Source: Archegozetes longisetosus
Lineage: Eukaryota > Arthropoda > Arachnida > Sarcoptiformes > Trhypochthoniidae
Assembly (NCBI GenBank): GCA_018873245.2
Contig: JAEMBT020000003.1
Coordinates: forward strand, 3,863,843-3,927,842
Direction: 5' to 3'
DNA length: 64,000 bases
The position numbers were made by a program, and so were the translations under genes. Of this stretch, positions 40,240-51,705 are shown piece by piece; positions within the stretch are counted from its first letter, which is position 1, and every line of letters starts with the position of its first letter. The notes beneath the pieces are model-generated. The model was not told the origin of the DNA, made no database searches, and saw only the letters and a program-made list of their open reading frames with translations.

Positions 40240-40826
40240 TTATTAAGTGTTTGGGTAAATCAATAAATTTGATCAAAATTAAGGATAATATCGGAATTGA
40301 TGTCACTTTCGAATAAATAATTAAAAACGAAATATTGATGTTTTCTAGTGGAACGTTCACAAACAACGTACATTTTATTTGACTACTTGGCTCAAACTTA
40401 CAAGCTCAAGTGGATTAAGTACAAAAAATAGCCTTTTAATCGATAAGTTGCTGTTTAAGAGAAAATTCGGGAAATCTATCGATTCTTTGAGTTTATCAAC
40501 ATTTTCTCATACCTTATATTTCAAGATTGTTTCATTTCTGATAATTAAATAAAATTGATTGCGAACTTTACTATAAACAATATTTATTAAAACTGTTACA
40601 TATAATTCAAGTGTTTGATGGACCAGATTTGTTGACATGATATTGATTATCAGTTTGATTGGCAGTTGAATATTTAAATTGTCAAAAATTGTATTTACAC
40701 TGTATGTTAAATACCGGATAACTTATAAAGTTTACAACCTTATTCTTTTAAACAAACGTGAATGACTTATGAAAAGTTTAAATAAGATTCAATAGTTTCA
40801 AAATACATATTCAATTAATTATTAAA
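40240..40826. other. spacer between POGZ-like gene and SNRPC
   Basis: The 587-bp gap between two head-to-tail minus-strand genes must hold the 3' end of the POGZ-like gene and the promoter of SNRPC. A minus-strand AATAAA (TTTATT at 40583-40588) lies about 240 bases past the POGZ-like stop. Confidence 0.5.
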
Positions 40827-43800
40827 TTAGACCAATGGTTGAGTCAATGGTTTGCAGAGTGGGAACAAATGATTCGACCTTATCATATGAAGAGCTACAA
40901 ACATATTAACATTAATTCATAAATATGTCAATCAAACCATTTTCATTATAAAAATAAAATAAATACCCATTTTGTTGCCGTCTTTTGTAGCAAAATCGCA
41001 TCTTTGACAAATGATATTATAGCTGTTAAGTGATGAAAAACTTCTTAAAACAGAACAGTAACGTTTGCTCTTTTGGGAAGGGACCGAATGAACGCCAGTC
41101 ATATGCTGTGCGTAAGCCTTCTTGCAGTGTGTCATATAATTGCATTTGGTACAAGCAATTTTCTTCGAGAAGTGTTCAGTATCCACATAAGACTTACATT
41201 CATAACAATTTGTGGTTTGGTTATTAGCTAAAATTATGACTTTACGATTGGGAACTAATTTGTCAGAGGTTTTAAAGCTTTTAGATAACATTCTTTCCAA
41301 TTGTTCACTAGTATAATTGGTATCGGTGGGCAAAATTAAATTTTCTACCGATGTATTAGTTATATTGATTTGTACTTCAGGTTCAATTGTGAAATCAGTT
41401 GAAAATGGGTCACAACTGACTTCTAAGGAACAATCAACTTGATCATCATTTTCGGGTGCCTGCATCTCAGGACTCGCCAAGGATTCCGTATAAGCAAAAC
41501 TTGGCAAATTAGGTGTAAAAAGTTCTTTTTCTAGAGCTCTGACACATAATGAAATATCTTCTTGTTGTACTACATATGGCTCTATTTCAAATTCTGCCAA
41601 AAGATTTTGCAAAGTTTGTAAAATGTAAACTTGCCAAACAATAATAACTTACTTTGGTCGATTGAATTACTTGGATTATGTCCTTTAAAACAGTGTTCTC
41701 TCAAGTCCCCTTTAGTAGTGAATGTGAGAACACATTTGTCGCAGTCATAAACAGAGGCGACAGCGTAATGAGTTGTCAAATGGCGATAAACAAATTGAGA
41801 CAAATTCTTAAACTTGCACATATTGAAAATTCGTATACAATAGGGACACATGACTGAGTCAATGCCCGAATGCACCTTGAAATACATGAAAAGATATATT
41901 TTTTATAAATCTTAAACATAGCTAAATTCAACGTATAAACTAAAGTAACAATTACAGCTTCAAAGTGATCAAAAAGATTCTTCTGGAATGATGAGCGATA
42001 AGAGCAAATATCACAGTAATAAGGCCTAAATCAATATAAAACAAATAACATTAGAATTAGTAACGGTAATAGAAAAAATTTCTTACATTTCTCCAGAGAA
42101 ATGCGATGTTTTCATGTGGAGAATAAAAGGATGACGAGCATAGAATGGAAGTGAACATATGCGACATGAATATGGAATTAACTTCAGGTTAGTCTAAATT
42201 ATAATAATTTAATGAATGAATAAATTGTAATAAGATTTTCTGGTATGAAAATAGAGTACCAGTTCGTCGTGCATATGAAGACTTCTATTAGAGAAGAACC
42301 GCAAACAATGTTTACATTCCATTTCATTATTATCTCCTTTTCTGACTCTTCCTCGGCGCTCTTTTTCGAGATGTTCTAATAAGTGTTTGATTATCAAAGT
42401 ATTGTCGAAAAACATTTGGCATAAGTGACATTGAATGCTTTCTTTTGCTGTTTCGCTTTCGTTAGCGCTCTTTTTAGCGTAACTGGTCTTCAATTTGAGT
42501 GATGAGTAATAATATTCATCCACAAAAATACTATTCGGATCTGTAATCTGTTGGTTTTGAGCTGCATTTGGAGGACGACCGACGGAACGATTTGGCGTTG
42601 GATTCGATACACGGATTGGTACTTGAATGTTTGTAGCCGAATATTCCGATTTTCTCGTCCCGCATTGCTCTGCAATATGTTTAATAATGTTATAAAAAGC
42701 TGAATAAGGATTAGTTCCATAACGTTCTCTCCATAATAGTTCTTCAAGAACATTGCTTAGAATATCGTATGTAAGAGTCGAGACATCGAGATCTTTGAAC
42801 AATCGTTGCAAATGATGTATTAGATAGCCGCCAATATTAGTCAAACTCAAGTTTCCGGCCGTACACAAAAATTCACTTTTACTTATCAAAGAAACTCTAT
42901 ATCCCATGTCACGTAAAGACATGAACTTTTGTTCACATGTCTTGATGTGTGTTCCCTTTTCCACCCATTTGCCGATAGGCATAAGGAAAAATTCTTTACC
43001 ATTCTGTTGCACAATATTACTCAGTGAAATAGCTGTTAGTTTGCATCTATGACTCCCCGACTCCATGGCTCCGATCACATAAAATCTTCCGATTTGAACA
43101 CTAGCCACTTCGACTGTCTTTGTTGTTGAGCCTAACTTTGAATCTTTAGTTTGTAGAGCAAGAGCACATACTTTTTGTAATTTTTGCCATATATTATATA
43201 TAACATCAGTTCCCATTTCTATTTGTCCTGTTTTTATGAGATCTTCGACATCCACTTGAATAGACCAGTAATAAATTATGAATAATAGTTTAGAAACAGG
43301 TATGTCGAACTGAGGACCAGAAAATATAATTGGGCGTTCGATAGCGTATTGTGCATTACACCTTGAGAATAAGTTAGATTGTTGTAAAATCGGACATTTG
43401 TCAATATCATATTATATAGTTAAAACTTAATGTAATCATTTAATACCTATTATTGCTACACATCCAATACTCATTTCTTCCGTTTTGAGTTCTGTTCACT
43501 TGATTACACAATCCTTTGTGGCAAACATTACATTTTGGCGGACAGATGAGCTGTGCATTAACCATCCATGTGATCGGAGACTCTTTAAACCTTTCTTTCA
43601 TCAGTGCATTATCTAAAAAATAATTGTTTTATGGTCAACAGCAAATAAATGCATTTATTAGCCATATACTGATATGATCTGAAAGTAATCAAAATATTAC
43701 CGAGCTTTATGAGCGAACTAATGAGATCATCAATATTTGATGGCCATGAAAATGGTAACGGTTTGATAGTCAGAATAGTTCTCATATTGACCTTTTTACT

Positions 43801-45828
43801 TTGATTGCCTTTTATTGACGTCAGACAATCAAATAAATAACTATTATTAGTATTTGTATTATCAGATTTCTTAGAACTATCGGAGTTCAAAGCATTTCGA
43901 AGTAATGGTTGATTAGTTGATGGCACGGAATTACGAATATTGGAACCATTTTGAGTGGTTGAGCTAGAGCCGTAGGTATTTAAAGATGGAAGACGTGTCG
44001 ACTGAGTGGTAGGTCGACTAGAAATTGTGCCCGGAGTCCGCAGTATTCGCAGATATTGCGGTTGTGTAGCGGAGATTGGAGTTGGACCTCTTATGCGCTG
44101 AGGATTTCTTAAACGCACCTGTGACTGAGTATTATATACCGTACTAGAATTCGGAGAGTTTGTTGTCACCAAGTTCTGATGTAGTAAGCTGTTCTGATTT
44201 TGCAAATATATATTTGATGGAAGAGTCATATCATTGCCAGTATTTGCCGTCAGATTTATACTGTTGGTAGTCAGTATTGTATTTGCAGGAAGTGTACTCG
44301 AATTAGTTTTCGGATACATAATAAAGGTTTGATTTTGAGGTCCTTGTGATAGAATTACTTGAACTCCTGCTGGAATTGAGGCCATATTAGATGTCATCAC
44401 ATTCTGCGAACCAGAAGTTAAGAGTAACGGAGTTGAGATCCCAGAAGAAACAGGAAGTAATAGGTGGGTTCCATTCATTGGTGTGTTTAGTGATGGGTTT
44501 TGAATAGTAGGCATCGAAGTCATTCTTTGAGGTCTTGGATGGCTCAAAATATTGACACGACTCACAGTCGAAGGAATGGGACGATTCACTGATTGACTCA
44601 GCTGTACATTTTGTGGTCGAATACGAACTGATGCCCTCGTCGTCGTCGGAATAGTTACCGTTCTTGTGGTCTCCGATACTGTTGTGGTCACGATTCCAAC
44701 CGGATCTTCGACTTCAGATTCCGGCAGAAACTTAACATTTTTCGTAGATTTGACAACGTTAACATAACTATCATACCTTTTCTTTGAATCAATGGCTTCG
44801 CTCCACTGTTTTTCACTAAGAATATCTTCTTCACAGTCAAAACAGATATTATCAGTAAATTCGTCGTCAAAGTTTTCACATTCCATTTCAAGTGTTCCTA
44901 TAATTCGATCCAAATGTGAATCCTTATAGTTCTTATCCTTATTACTAAAACTTAAAGAATATCTATTTTGCTGAACTGCTTTATCAACCTTTCCATTAAC
45001 TTTTTCTTCATTAGTCTCAATACCATCATCGTTATCATCAACAATACTGAATACTTGCATTTCTAAATTATCTGTCGGTTCATCACTTTGTCTACAATCT
45101 GATTGTTCTTCGCCTTCATTATAAGTTCCAACTATTTCTTCAACTTTTTCGTCAATAATAGGTATAACTAAGGGTTCATTTGGATGCAATTTAGGGATCG
45201 GAGGCTTTCGATAATTACTATTGGCAGTCGTTCTCTTAATAATTCGCGTCTGTTCAGTATCGATACAAATAATTTCTGCGCTATTATTGCGATTCACAGG
45301 TGTTTGATTGCGATTACTATAAATGTTAACATTTCTATTAACACTACGACTATTATTAATGTTATTAATAGTAATGTTGTTGGTTACAATTGGAGTGCTG
45401 GTCATAGAGTTAACGGTCTTTCGATACGACGTAACAATTGTTGGCTTTTTGATAACTTTCTTATGACTCAAGTCTTGATATGGATTGTAATCACAGTCGC
45501 TGTTATCTACTGTTCCATCGGTTCTTGGTTTTTGTCTCGCTGCTTTTGGAGTCATATCTATGACTATGGTTTGAGGTATTGATATCTTCTTTAGTGTTGA
45601 CAACGTATTGTTTGAAATTCGCGGACTTATTGTTATGTTATTTGTTTTGTTTTCGTTAACTTTCGAATAAGTTTTTGGTTTATTGACAACTATGATGTCA
45701 TCGTCTAAATTGATTTGGTCTTCTTCCTCAATCATTTGCCAGTTTTTCTGCGCCGCGACTGCAGCCGCTCTTCGTTTACGCGGCGGTGAATCAAAACATT
45801 CATCACTTGTCTTATCGTTTGTTAACAT
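40827..45828 (-). CDS. POGZ: POGZ-like multi-zinc-finger protein with embedded ISXO2-like transposase domain
   Basis: Eight exons in transcript order: 45828-43701, 43612-43447, 43361-42260, 42193-42087, 42025-41956, 41875-41653, 41593-40967, 40894-40827; 1496 residues, all phases consistent. Residues 1-709 are low-complexity with a basic patch (PPRKRR, 15-20). Residues about 719-955 resemble an ISXO2 transposase. VDEYYY (about 1045-1050) parallels POGZ VDDFYYG. C2H2 fingers follow: QCHLC..., degenerate CKHC..., YSCRIC..., MPYYCDICSYRSSF, VMCPYC..., YDCDKC..., CTKCNYMTHCKKAYAQHM and CQRCDFATKDGNKM. Their order matches human POGZ. The protein stops after the last finger and lacks POGZ's HTH and pogo DDE domains. 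An in-frame TAA upstream supports the start. POGZ is a nuclear chromatin protein; a similar role here is inference. Confidence 0.82.
42700..43583 (-). other. ISXO2/Merlin-like transposase-derived domain within the POGZ-like gene
   Basis: Spans coding exons 2-3 (residues about 719-955). It opens with a zinc-ribbon pattern (CPPKCNVC, then YWMCSNNRCNAQYAIERP), then KLLFIIYYWS and a predicted helix-turn-helix (VIYNIWQKLQKVC). These parallel the family pattern of CxxC, WxCxxC, IRxGSFF and IYxWS. Next come VEVASVQIG, FYVIGAMESG, GTHIKTCEQ, GYRVSLISKSEF and LTNIGGYLIHHLQ, parallel to VEIDES, WVFGG, GTxIxSDxW, GYxHxxVNHS and HTNxxEsxW. The catalytic acids expected in the first, fourth and last blocks appear as A851, C907 and G942/943. 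The domain is therefore probably inactive and kept for another role. Confidence 0.68.
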
Positions 45829-47736
45829 TTCAGATTATTATATATTGTTTCAACTCAATAACAATACAAAAACATTTATTAAACATACAATCAATACATG
45901 ATCTAATTATATAAAAATTTTTCTTTATTATTTATCAATATCTATGGTTAGTGTTAGTCCATAACTCGTCCTATTGTCCGATTTCGACAATCGATGTTTT
46001 GCCTAATATTACGATTATCGATAATAATAATATGGCGTCTCTTTAGGTGTGTCTTCATTATAAAAGGCGTGTCTGTCATGACGTCAATCATTTCTATTGG
46101 AAATTACAAATGCATTAACGCATAATTTTATCTCGAAATATAGTTTTTTCTTCCTTCATGAGTCGCACCTAATTTTCGACTTTTATTGCACTTTATGCAA
46201 AGTCCCTGATTTCGAAACTACAGGTTGTAGAGCCCTAACTATTTTCGCCTTAAAAAAATTATTTATGAGTATTGTTTGAAACTAAGAAATTTTCAAATTT
46301 TTAAGTCAAATTAATTTTTTGACGAATATCTAGACTTTCTAAAATTTTATAGGGATACCACTAATCACTTTGAATAGTATTTGGACCCATGAGCTAGGCC
46401 ACAATATTTTCTGATCTTATTTCTGAACTGGTTCGGGTCCCGCAATACTTTCATCTGGTCACGCTTGAGCCTAAGACTCTGACTTTGATTACCGCACAAT
46501 AAGATTGTAAGGAATTTAAAAATCGATTTTCAACCCTAATCTAACCTAACCTAGCCTAAAAACTATCTGTGTTTCAAAATGTTAGATTTCAATAGAATCA
46601 ATTCAATAATTAGAACACCATTTAATGCACTAATCTATCATATCATGAACTTAAGTTCAAATGTCGAATATATCAATCGTCAAGTACTTAAACTTTACGA
46701 TTGAAATTAGTAATGAAAAAGGACTTTGGATTAAAACTAATAAAACCTTCAATTGTTAAAGTCTAGACGCATTTGAAGAAATGGGTCTAAATTGAGAAGT
46801 AACGCGTGATTTATTTGCTTCAAACATTTAAGCCAAAGATACCGGGATTTACAAAGTTTTGTCTTAGCTGACAATTCAGTATTAAATGTTTGCGGCCCAC
46901 GGGTTGGATTAGTTTTGTTGATAGACTCGAACTGAAAGGGGGCGCCATTTGTACTTTTGAATGTCTAAATAATACAAAGTTTTGTCCTCAAAGCTATTTG
47001 CCTTAGGTTTTAATTCCGTTTTGTGCGATAGAACGAAATTGGGTTGAGCTGAGCTGCAAGTATTGATTTACATTAGATAATAACTTCAAACTAAATGAAC
47101 TATCATTATTAGAGGAGCTAGGATCAGTTGATTATTATAAAATTTTTGCTGGTATTTCTGCTAAGTCTAGTGAAATTTTAGAACTGAATACATGAGTGAG
47201 TAAGTGCTAACTCCTTGTCATGTTATCTGGCTCTATCGCTCTATCACATTGAGGCAAGCATCTAGGCATTTCTTTATGAAGTCTAAACCTATTAAAACCA
47301 AAAACCATTCAAAGCTAAGAATACAGAAATAATTTCTAATTCTTATGATTTAATATTGTTTAATCGAATGTTAAAATAATTTGATAAACTATATTTGATC
47401 GTGCAAAGAAGTAAACTCCACATCAAACATTGTGTTCCTTAGTGCCGTATCAAGAATTAAACATGACGGACTGAAATTCAATATTTTATCAAATATCATA
47501 AATTTCTAAATTAAATCCAGTTATTTTTACTGTTTTATAGTATTTATAAGTTAATTTATCACTAAACTAGCTGAAAATTCTATCAATAGATGAGACTCAA
47601 AATTCTTTAATTGCCAAAGTGGCCAAAGGCCATCCTTAGCAATCAAGATACTCTAACTGTCCTTTTCGGATCATACTAGTTTCAGCTGTATCTCGCTATA
47701 GTCTGTATGATGAGTGGTTATTAAGTTATTGAGCGG

Positions 47737-47738
<2 letters not shown>

Positions 47739-47770
<32 letters not shown>
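47739..47770. repeat. GACA tetranucleotide microsatellite
   Basis: About eight GACA units in a row. The preceding sequence (TCTCGCTATAGTCTGTATGA) could be the 3' part of a SINE- or LINE-like repeat, which often end in such runs, but this is not demonstrated. Confidence 0.85.
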
Positions 47771-47772
<2 letters not shown>

Positions 47773-50700
47773 TAATGTTGATGTTATATAGATATGGTAT
47801 ACTTCAACATGAGATAATTTTAAGATTTTTCTTGATGAACATCTAGATTTTTCATTGATTCGAAAACTTTTAGTGGAGCCCAGGTCCCCTTTGCTCCCTA
47901 TGCAGTTACGGCACTGTTATCACTATGTCTAGGGGTTATTTATGCAGTCGAGACATATTTGATGCCCAAAGTCTAGCACATTAATAGAATGAAATGTAGA
48001 TGAAACCTATATTCTATCTGTTTCTCACCTTAGGCTTTAACCGATGGCGTATTGAGAAAGACTGCAAACACACATTCTCAAAGTTGTATAGAGTACATTA
48101 AAAGAGATATAGCGTATAAAAATAAAGCTTTTCTTTCTGAAATCATGAGTGGGTTGATGTATGATTCAGTACAAATTACCGGACCTCTTCGATAAATAAG
48201 ATGAAAACTTACAGTACTACTGATATGACTCTCAAATGAGTTATTTGGCATTATCTCACAGTGATTCTCACTATTGAAATGGGCAGTAATCGATCAAATA
48301 GAAAAAATTCGGCGTTTTTCTTTTTGAATCAAAAAGCTTTGGTAAAGCCTGGTTTAAAATATATTCAGTTGCCAGGTTACCCATGAATTTTTATGCAAGT
48401 TTGAAAAGACATCAAATTTTAATCTATCCAATCAAGTGATTCTTATTTCAATTTCTTTATCAACTTTCTGTGTTTACTTATTTCTCAGCAAATACTCTCA
48501 AAGAGCTAAGTGTAGCTCCAAAACCTCATCTTGCTCATTAATTCGATTTTGAATTATCCAAACTTCTACTTATCTGAAGATTATTTTAGATTAAAATTAA
48601 TTTAAAATGTTTTTATTCATCTAATTCAATAGAATTTGGTTTTATCTTTCGATAATTTTCTTTTTCATAATTTTGCCTAAAAATATTTGTTTTAATCTAA
48701 AATTTTAGCCTAAAGTAAAACTTATAAATATTGCATCAAAAGATTGTTTGAATAAGGCTTTATTGAGAAAGGTTTTCTTGAAAATTCAAATCTATTTTAT
48801 TATTTGATAAGGCATTCAATTGTAAAATATAAAATGTAGAAAAAGATAAGGGGATCCGAAACTCAATCTCATTCGTTCATAAATCCTCTCAATTATTAAT
48901 ATAGTTTAATGCAAAAAGCAGATATGTATAAATATTAAATCAAAATATTAGTCTAATTCCATACCTTTTCGTGTTTGAATTCGTTGAATACAAATTAAAG
49001 TTATTTATATCAGCTAAAAGCCGAAATAAATCTAACAGAATAAAACCAGTAACAGAATCTAAGAAATAAATTCCTCTGTACTAAGTCTAGAGTTAAGCTA
49101 TAATTGTAGAGAAAGACCTTGAATTAAAATTGAAAATATAGAAATATACGGAATTAGATGGAGCTTATATAAGTGTAACTGAAAACTTGTTAGACCTTAA
49201 GGAGCTAGGAAAAAACGACTGAAAAGAAATAATGGAAATATTTTGTGAGCTAATCACAATGAGTTTTTATAATAAGTTAATGAAAGATGCTTATATAGAA
49301 AATGGCATAGCTTGAAAGAGAACAAGTTTTTCAATATAGCTCTGATTTTGATCGTATTGATTCAACCTAACCATAGATTCACGTTTATGACGCTGTTCTC
49401 AATAAGCCCTAAACTTCATCCAATATTTATTGTCAACATTTGTTGCTATGTGTTGTTGAATCCTTTAAATATAATCTTAACCATTACTAGAAGTAAGAAA
49501 AAATATCGTAAATAATTCCTATACTGAGTAAGAAGTAAAGCACTAAAACTCTCATGAGTGTTAGTTGTGATGCTTTAGTGTCCCTAAAGAATGATTCTCT
49601 CATACCTTAGTGTACATATCGGCCAAAATGTGATTATTTGAGTTTATATAATACAATCAAAATAAGACTGCTTAAAATGAAATGATAAGTTTCCACAAGA
49701 AATAACCGCAAGTGCAATACATGAGCGACTGAACTAAAAATCTATAAGTAGAAAGAAGTTTAGGTTTTATGGAACATGAAAGTCATAGATGATTGAATGA
49801 AATGCTATCAGATATCTTTGATGAAGGATAGAGTTAGATTTCCGAATCAAGCTTAGTTGCAGCTGAATTTGCTGTCCAAATATTTGTATGACGACAACCA
49901 CTACTACATTAATACATCGGCAATTTGATGCACACGTCAACTCATACGAACATTCCTGTTACACTATTCACTGACCTTTAGTATAAAATTTGATTCAATA
50001 TTATTGCTGCTATTCTCTATTTTTTTTGTTTGATGCATATTTTACGAGTCTTTATTGCAATGAAACTGCTCTATATTTTATAAAAAAAGATTGTGACATA
50101 CATAGAATCTCCATGAATATACTTTAGTTCAGAATGAAACAGAATTTGTCAAAAATGAATTCAATAAAAAGATTTTGAATAGAAAGTATCGATTCAAGCA
50201 GAGTAATTGACAAAAGTTTTGCATTTTTATGTATTTCCTGAAAATTTTGAGAAAAATATAGATTTAAGAGTTGGTAAACTGATGTCTTGAGCAAAAATAA
50301 TCATAAAGTTATCTAGAAAATGGGAGACAGTTAGGAATTAGGTGGAGTATGATTAATATACAATTAAATGGCTCAAAGCTATTCTTACTTCTAACGATTT
50401 GAGTGGAGAAATTAGAGATAATAGTTGGAAAGCTCTTAATCTATGAATTTAATTTGATGAAAGTTTGAAACAATCAAAAATTCATTTAGTTGGAACGATT
50501 GGGGGGTTTAAGTGTTGGATAAAAGCAGTGTTAAACGATTGGAAGAGATGAAATAATGTAGCTGAATAGTTTTTCTGTTATTTTCAAATGTCAGCGTCAC
50601 TCATATTAAGGTTGTTAAGGGAAACTGACAAATTACAGCATTCTTCTTGATTTATCGTGACAAAAAAATATGACAAAGATTAAGATGTTGAGCGCAATAT

Positions 50701-51534
50701 TACCGGTAATGTTATCTAAGAACAATGGGTCAGGCAAACACTGTAGTCATAGTCTGAAAATGTATGGGATTATCGTTCTCTCCCTTTTTATGATTGATAG
50801 ATTCTTTATTTTACAATATTTATCTTTTCTACTTGTCAGCCAATTTTTTCCTATTTTGTCAGTTCAAGCTTGTGGAAAAATACTTTGAAAATATTGAAGA
50901 ATATTTCGAATAAAGTCTTACAACAACTCAGCTTTTGTAGATTTATAATAACTCTGCAGCTGAATTAAACGAGATTTGAAACTTGCTCCAATTGTTTATG
51001 CGTTTTTAAAATTTGAAAAAAGATTTACTGGAATGACATAATGGTTTCAGATTTTGCAGCAGCACATTACGAGTTGTGAGAAAATGGCAGAACTTAACTA
51101 AAAAACCATATAACACTTTAATTCGAGTGTGTAATTTATGCATAGATGAATACCCAAAAATACATAATATGTTAAGTAATAAATTAGTGAAGATAATAAT
51201 TTACTCAAACATTTGAAGAGTTTGGGATGTGACTTAAAAAATTGAAGTTTAATGAACTAAAAACTGTCTCTATTTATTTAATCTTTTGATTTATAATCTA
51301 ATTATTGTTGATTGTACTTATTCGGAACACTCAAAGCCCAACTTCTGAAAAGTGATAAAACTTAGAATAAATATTTGCGACCAAAATTCATGATTGGATT
51401 CGTCAGTAGAAAAGTTTATTTTCTTAAGCGCATTCAAAGGCTACAACTTATAGCCCTTGTATTACATTTAGGTCAACATTTCTTTATTTTCAATTTTTGT
51501 GAAAACATCAACTTTCAAACGAAACTTCTTAGTA

Positions 51535-51705
51535 CAGTCAGGGTTTTATTTTTAGATGTAAGTTCAAACAATACTGATTTTTTCGTACCTGCTTCAGTCA
51601 AAAGTTTTCTTTTGAGTCACTTGTTATAGAACTTTGTTTCCTAATGGTTAAGAGCAGGTACGAAAAGTGAGTATAGTCTGAACATTTGCCTACAAATAAA
51701 GACTG
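51535..51705. mobile_element. pogo-like foldback MITE, 171 bp
   Basis: The left end begins CAGTCAGGGTTTTATTTTTA; the reverse complement of the right end begins CAGTCTTTATTTGTAGGC. Both arms continue with TTCA(A/G)AC(A/T)ATACT and then TTTTCGTACCTGCT. The arms are about 55 bp and roughly 75% alike. TA precedes the left end and CA follows the right end. Same terminal class as the elements at 2832, 9050 and 60906. Confidence 0.65.

Noticed and set aside
42700..43583. Reading the ISXO2-like region as an independent transposon inserted in the gene
   Set aside because: No terminal inverted repeats or target duplication were seen around it, the exons have introns with phases matching both flanks, and the catalytic residues are gone.
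45184..45582. 132-codon plus-strand frame
   Set aside because: Antisense shadow of the first coding exon of the POGZ-like gene, which has an in-frame upstream stop, consistent splicing and homologous downstream fingers.
47739..47770. GACA run as a CRISPR-like or regulatory array
   Set aside because: It is a plain tetranucleotide microsatellite without spacers.
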